Assembly: GCA_036733985.1 (NCBI GenBank)
Contig: DAIMZM010000052.1
Span: 1-17,697 of the forward strand
Direction of reading: 5' to 3'
Length of the DNA: 17,697 nt
From: DAIMZM01 sp036733985
GTDB lineage: Bacteria > Bacillota > Dehalobacteriia > UBA4068
Shown here: in pieces, positions 14,002 through 17,697 of the stretch
How the letters are laid out: the number at the start of each line of letters is the position of its first letter
How positions within the stretch are numbered: position 1 is the first letter of the stretch
Program-made: the position numbers and the translations under genes
Notes under the pieces: generated by a model
Database searches by the model: none
What the model saw: only the letters and a program-made list of their open reading frames with translations
Told to the model about the DNA's origin: nothing

Positions 14002-15036
14002 CTAAAAATTATAGGGGGGCAGATGCAGGCCCCTTTGGTCAATGATACCGCTGATCAGCTCGGCCGGGGTCACGTCGAAAGCCGGGTTCAGGGTCCTGAC
14101 CCCGGCCGGGGCCATGGGCCGGCTGTACCAAAGGCTGGTGATCTCACTGCCGGGCCGCTGCTCAATAACGATATCCGCCCCGCTCCGTGCAGATAGATCA
14201 ATGGTGCTGTCCGGCGCGGCCACATAGAAGGGGATCTGGAAATAATGGGCGTTCACCGCCAGGGAAAGGGTGCCGATCTTATTGGCCGTGTCCCCGTTCC
14301 GGGCGATCCGGTCAGCCCCCACGATGACCAGGTCGATCTTCCCCGCCGCCATCAGGGCGGCCGCCATATTGTCGCAGATCAGCACCGGGTCCATACCGGC
14401 GGCCTGCAGCTCAAAAGCGGTAAGCCGCGCCCCTTGGAGCAGGGGCCGGGTCTCGTCGCAATAGACGGTAAACGCACAGCCCGCTTCATGGGCCAGATAC
14501 AGGGGGGCCAGGGCCGTGCCCAGCTCAGAAGTGGCCAGGCCCCCGGCGTTGCAATGAGTCAGCACCCCGGAACCCGGCTTGATCAGCTCCAGGCCATGCC
14601 GGGCAATGCTGCGGCTGATGGCCGCGTCCTCCCAATCAATGGCCTGAGCCTCCGCCTTCAGGGCTGCCAGCCAGTCCTCCCGGCGGCAAAGGGCCGGATC
14701 GGCGGCGGCCTGTTCCAGCCGCTCCAGGGCCCAGGCCAGATTGACGGCAGTGGGCCGGGCCCCCTTGATCTCCCGGCTGTCCGCCAGCAAACGGCGGCGC
14801 AGGGCGGGTAGATCCTGCTCCGGATAAGCTTTGGCCAGCATGAACAGGCCATAGGCGGCGGCGATGCCGATGGCCGGCGCGCCCCGCACCCTTAAGGCGC
14901 TAATGGCTTCGATCAGGGATTGCTTGTCCCCCAGTACCAGATAAGCCACCTGGCCGGGGAGCAAGGTCTGGTCTAAAATCACCAATTGCTCCTCCGGATC
15001 CAGCCGCACCGCTTTCAGCATTGCTTTTGGCATCAT
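14002..15036 (-). CDS. mtnA: S-methyl-5-thioribose-1-phosphate isomerase
   Basis: The 344-residue protein matches the MtnA/eIF2B-like family over its full length. It has the substrate-binding RVRGAPAIG at 49-57, the catalytic cysteine motif THCNAGGLAT (Cys162), and the catalytic aspartate in GADRIARNGD (Asp242), followed by NKIGT. It converts methylthioribose-1-phosphate to methylthioribulose-1-phosphate in the methionine salvage pathway in the cytoplasm. The start at 15036 overlaps the pgeF stop by four bases (ATGA). A later in-frame ATG five codons on is also possible, because many family members begin there. No other salvage genes are in the window. Confidence 0.93.
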   Translation of the reverse strand: MMPKAMLKAVRLDPEEQLVILDQTLLPGQVAYLVLGDKQSLIEAISALRVRGAPAIGIAAAYGLFMLAKAYPEQDLPALRRRLLADSREIKGARPTAVNLAWALERLEQAAADPALCRREDWLAALKAEAQAIDWEDAAISRSIARHGLELIKPGSGVLTHCNAGGLATSELGTALAPLYLAHEAGCAFTVYCDETRPLLQGARLTAFELQAAGMDPVLICDNMAAALMAAGKIDLVIVGADRIARNGDTANKIGTLSLAVNAHYFQIPFYVAAPDSTIDLSARSGADIVIEQRPGSEITSLWYSRPMAPAGVRTLNPAFDVTPAELISGIIDQRGLHLPPYNF

Positions 15037-15872
15037 AAAAGCATCGCGACGGCCAGCATCGCCCCCCGGTTTTCCCCCTGGATGCGGTGGGAGTAGAACA
15101 GATCGTGATGGCAGATGGTGCAGAGCCCGGCCACGCCGATCTGTGATTCCGGCACCCCCGCCGTCAGCAGCTGGGCCTGGTTGGCCAGCCAGAGATCAGC
15201 CAGATATTTGCCGGGTTTGCCGGAAATCGGCCGCGCCGGCGTGCCCAGAGGTCCGTCCAGTTGCTTAAAGCAGGCGGCGGTGGCTTCGTCCACCTCATAG
15301 CAGCAAGGCCCGGCGGAGGGGCCGATGGCCACCCGGAGCTGCCCTGGGTCAGCGCCCAGCTGGGCCAGGCTTGCCACCATGGCCCGGGCCATGCCCTGTA
15401 CCGTGCCCCGCCAGCCCGCATGGGCGTTCCCGGCCAAGCCCCGGTCAGGGGCGTAGAAGACCAGGGGCACGCAGTCGGCGTAATTGGTAAGCAGCGGCAG
15501 GTCCGGCGTATCGGTAATCAGGCCGTCCACATCCTGGTAATCCCGGGGCCGGTTAAAACCCTTGCCTTGATCCGCCCTGGTGACAAAGCGGATATTCAGC
15601 GTATGGGTTTGCTGGGACAGCACCGCGGCGGCCGGATCAAAACCCGCAGCACGGCTGAAGCGCTGAAAGTTTTCCGCCACCGCCGCCGGGTCGTCCCCCC
15701 GGCTGACGCCCAAATTCAGGCCGGCATAGCCCCCCTGGCTGACGCCGCCCAGCCGGGTGGAAAAGCCGGCCCGAAATTTTTCGGCAAAGGCGTCGAAAAC
15801 CGGGAACTCATAATAAACAAGCCCGTCCCGCTCAAGGGGACGGGCGCCAACAGTCTCCGGATAACGGCTCAT
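15033..15872 (-). CDS. pgeF: Peptidoglycan editing factor PgeF (laccase-domain, YfiH family)
   Basis: The 279-residue protein carries all the metal-site motifs of the family: SQQTHT with His90, NYADCVPL with Cys134 and HAGWRGT with His151. IGPSAGPCCYEV and the C-terminal CTICHHDLFYSHR follow. Family members are described as laccase-domain or purine nucleoside phosphorylase enzymes. In E. coli PgeF prevents misincorporation of wrong amino acids into peptidoglycan. Length and motif order are normal. Its ATG overlaps the pgsA-like stop by four bases and its own stop overlaps mtnA, so the three genes form one tightly coupled operon. Confidence 0.92.
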   Translation of the reverse strand: MSRYPETVGARPLERDGLVYYEFPVFDAFAEKFRAGFSTRLGGVSQGGYAGLNLGVSRGDDPAAVAENFQRFSRAAGFDPAAAVLSQQTHTLNIRFVTRADQGKGFNRPRDYQDVDGLITDTPDLPLLTNYADCVPLVFYAPDRGLAGNAHAGWRGTVQGMARAMVASLAQLGADPGQLRVAIGPSAGPCCYEVDEATAACFKQLDGPLGTPARPISGKPGKYLADLWLANQAQLLTAGVPESQIGVAGLCTICHHDLFYSHRIQGENRGAMLAVAMLL

Positions 15873-16459
15873 AGCACGCCCTCGTTAACATAGCGGTTGA
15901 ACAGGATAAAGTAGCGGTACAGGGAGAAGAGCAGCATCACGCTGATAATAACGCTGATCAGCGTCACCCCAACCGGCCCTAGCCGGTCGCTGAAGGCCAT
16001 GATCACCAGGACGCCGATATAGAATACCGTGGTGGAGAGCTTGCCCCACCAGCGGGCGGAAATCGGCGGCAGCCCGGCTTTCAGCATCCTGAGGCCCATC
16101 AGCAGCATGATCAGCTCCTTAGCCAGCAGGATGATCATCAGGGGGATCAGGGTCTTAAAGGTATGGCAGAGAAAAACCGCCAAAGAGATCTGGGTCAGCT
16201 TGTCGGCGATAGGATCCAGCACCTTGCCCAGTTCAGTCACCTGGTCATAGTGCCGGGCAATATAGCCGTCCAAAGCGTCGGTAAAGGCGGAGAAGATCAC
16301 CACTGCCGCAGCCCAGTGGGCATAACCCCGCAAATAGAGCTCGATCATCAGGGGGATCAGGGCCAGCCGCAGCAATGAGATCAGATTTGGTATGGAAAAG
16401 TTATGTTTAGGGGCAAATTGGGCGAAATCGATTTTATTTTGTTCCTTCTCTTTAACCAT
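15869..16459 (-). CDS. pgsA: CDP-alcohol phosphatidyltransferase, probably PgsA
   Basis: The ATG at 16459 with GAGG 5-6 bases upstream gives 196 residues; a TTG ten codons earlier has no ribosome site. The membrane protein has several hydrophobic segments. It also has the full CDP-alcohol motif D-x2-DG-x2-AR-x8-G-x3-D-x3-D, seen as Asp61, Asp64-Gly65, Ala68-Arg69, Gly78, Asp82 and Asp86. PNLISLLRLALIPLMI before it is typical of phosphatidylglycerophosphate synthase, which joins CDP-diacylglycerol and glycerol-3-phosphate. A related activity such as cardiolipin synthesis cannot be excluded. The upstream gap contains an AT-rich stretch with an imperfect inverted repeat (AATACTATACAGGTATTATT, minus strand) where a promoter is likely. 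Confidence 0.82.
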   Translation of the reverse strand: MVKEKEQNKIDFAQFAPKHNFSIPNLISLLRLALIPLMIELYLRGYAHWAAAVVIFSAFTDALDGYIARHYDQVTELGKVLDPIADKLTQISLAVFLCHTFKTLIPLMIILLAKELIMLLMGLRMLKAGLPPISARWWGKLSTTVFYIGVLVIMAFSDRLGPVGVTLISVIISVMLLFSLYRYFILFNRYVNEGVL

Positions 16460-16562
16460 GTATACCTCAGCATAATTAGTTTTTCCCAAAAACCAATAAT
16501 ACCTGTATAGTATTCTTCGCGTTCCGGCTTTTTCCTTTCCGTATCAGCCCGTCCCCTGGGGA

Positions 16563-16595
16563 AACCTGGGCGAAGCCCCCGGCCCCGCCCAGGTT
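16563..16595. other. GC-rich inverted repeat in the groL-pgsA gap
   Basis: AACCTGGGC and GCCCAGGTT form a perfect 9-bp stem around a 15-base GC-rich loop. No T tract follows on either strand. It lies between the groL terminator and the presumed pgsA promoter. The remaining bases of the 248-base gap 16460-16707 hold only this, the terminator and the AT-rich stretch before pgsA. Confidence 0.5.
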
Positions 16596-16619
16596 ACCGC
16601 CCTGGCTCCTGCCTTTGGC

Positions 16620-16655
16620 CAAAAAAAAACTCAGGCCGCGCCAAGGCGGCCTGAG
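16620..16655 (-). terminator. Rho-independent terminator of groL
   Basis: CTCAGGCCGC and GCGGCCTGAG form a perfect 10-bp stem with a 6-base loop. On the minus strand it is followed directly by nine T. It lies about 50 bases after the groL stop and should end that transcript efficiently, separating it from the pgsA operon. Confidence 0.93.
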
Positions 16656-16707
16656 TGCTGAAACTGCTGGTGCTGCTTAACTTGTGCTGCTGAAAAGTAA
16701 AGCGGGC

Positions 16708-17697
16708 TTACATCATATCATAGCCGCCGGGGGCGGGGGGCATGGCCGGTTCCTTTTTCGGGATATCCGCCACCAGGGTCTCGGTGGTCAGCACCATTGC
16801 GCCGATGCTGGCCGCGTGCTGCAGGGCGGAACGGGTCACCTTGGTGGGATCCACGATACCGGCGTCGATCATGTTCTCATAAGTCTCGGTGGCGGCGTTG
16901 AAGCCCACGCCGGCCGGAGAAGACTTGACCTTCTCCACCACCACAGCGCCTTCCACACCGGCGTTATGGGCGATCTGCTTTAAGGGTTCTTCCAGGGCCT
17001 TTTTGATGATATTGACGCCGGTCCGGACGTCGCCTTCAGCCTGGATGGCGTCTACGGCGGCGATGCATTCCAGCAGGGCCAGGCCGCCGCCGGAAACAAT
17101 GCCTTCCTCCACAGCGGCGCGGGTGGCGGAGAGGGCGTCCTCATAGCGGAGCTTCTTCTCTTTCAGCTCGGTTTCGGTGGCGGCGCCGACTTTGATCACG
17201 GCTACGCCCCCGGCCAGCTTAGCCATACGTTCCTGGAGCTTCTCCCGGTCAAATTCAGAGGTGGTCTCTTCGTATTGGCGTTTGATCTGATTGACCCGGG
17301 CTTTGATCTCATCGCTGTCGCCATTGCCGTCAATGACGGTGGTGGTGTCTTTGGTGATCTTGACCTGGCGGGCGCCGCCCAGCATATCCAGGGTGGCGTT
17401 CTCCATTTTGGTGCCCAGGGTCTCGCTGATGACGATGCCGCCGGTCAATACGGCGATATCTTCCAGCATGGCTTTGCGGCGGTCGCCGAAGCCGGGGGCT
17501 TTCACAGCCACGCAGGTGAAGGTGCCGCGAAGCTTGTTCAGGATCAGGGTAGCCTGGGCCTCGCCCTCAATATCCTCGGCAATGATCAGCATCTGCTTGC
17601 CGCTCTGCACCACTTTTTCCAGCACCGGCAGGATCTCGTTGATGGCGGAAATCTTCTTGTCCGTGATGAGGATCAGGGGATTGTCCAATACCGCTTC
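16708..17697 (-). CDS. groL: Chaperonin GroEL, C-terminal 329 residues (5' end beyond window)
   Basis: The frame is open to the right edge, so the apparent start at TTG 17688 is only an internal codon; EAV precedes it. The visible part begins in the apical domain (NPLILITDKKISAINEILP) and includes KAPGFGDRRKAMLEDIAVLTGG. The intermediate and equatorial parts follow with KLAGGVAVIKVGAATE, EEGIVSGGGLALL, AGVEGAVVVEKV, VGFNAATETYENM and GIVDPTKVTRSALQ. The end is MPPAPGGYDMM, a short version of the usual Gly-Gly-Met tail. GroEL forms the tetradecameric ATP-driven folding chamber in the cytoplasm with GroES, whose gene would be expected further right. Confidence 0.97.
   Translation of the reverse strand, partial: EAVLDNPLILITDKKISAINEILPVLEKVVQSGKQMLIIAEDIEGEAQATLILNKLRGTFTCVAVKAPGFGDRRKAMLEDIAVLTGGIVISETLGTKMENATLDMLGGARQVKITKDTTTVIDGNGDSDEIKARVNQIKRQYEETTSEFDREKLQERMAKLAGGVAVIKVGAATETELKEKKLRYEDALSATRAAVEEGIVSGGGLALLECIAAVDAIQAEGDVRTGVNIIKKALEEPLKQIAHNAGVEGAVVVEKVKSSPAGVGFNAATETYENMIDAGIVDPTKVTRSALQHAASIGAMVLTTETLVADIPKKEPAMPPAPGGYDMM

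Noticed and set aside
14008..14042. TTGACC and TATAAT before the deacetylase
   Set aside because: The two hexamers are 23 bases apart, too far for a normal sigma-70 promoter, and TATAAT is the coding sequence of the last MtnA residues.
17688..17697. Internal TTG at 17688 as the groL start
   Set aside because: The frame continues with conserved GroEL residues to the window edge; the gene is simply cut.

Overview
The window is about 60% GC and looks like the chromosome of a Bacillota (Firmicutes) bacterium, probably Clostridia or Negativicutes. The basis is strong AGGAGG-type ribosome binding sites, TTG starts, the groL, pgsA, pgeF and mtnA set, and tail-fibre modules of a kind common in clostridial prophages. 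Nothing fixes the genus. Every gene but one is on the minus strand, so the window is best read from right to left.

Right part (13109-17697), host genes: the 3' part of groL with a strong terminator; then an operon of a CDP-alcohol phosphatidyltransferase (pgsA-like), the peptidoglycan-editing laccase-domain protein PgeF and the methylthioribose-1-phosphate isomerase MtnA, joined by 4-base ATGA overlaps; then a membrane-anchored polysaccharide deacetylase.

Middle part (5123-13011), a compact head and short-tail module of a podovirus-like prophage: large terminase, portal, a 75-residue protein, a head-tail adaptor-like protein, a scaffold-like protein, an SU10-type major capsid protein and a P22 gp10-like tail nozzle/stabilisation protein. 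I see no small terminase, tape measure, ejection, lysis, integrase or replication genes in the window.

Left part (1-4978), an adhesion module: a small tail-fibre-like protein, a collagen/beta-helix fibre, a collagen fibre with a duplicated globular domain, and a kelch-repeat protein that runs off the left edge. Between the first two lies the only plus-strand gene, a GNAT acetyltransferase fused behind the C-terminal remnant of an IS110-family transposase, with its own likely promoter and terminator.

The least explained signal is a pair of related, structured intergenic elements (4995-5120 and 7987-8285) in opposite orientation around the capsid and tail-nozzle genes. Both keep a long outer stem and an inner hairpin, with paired base changes that preserve pairing.
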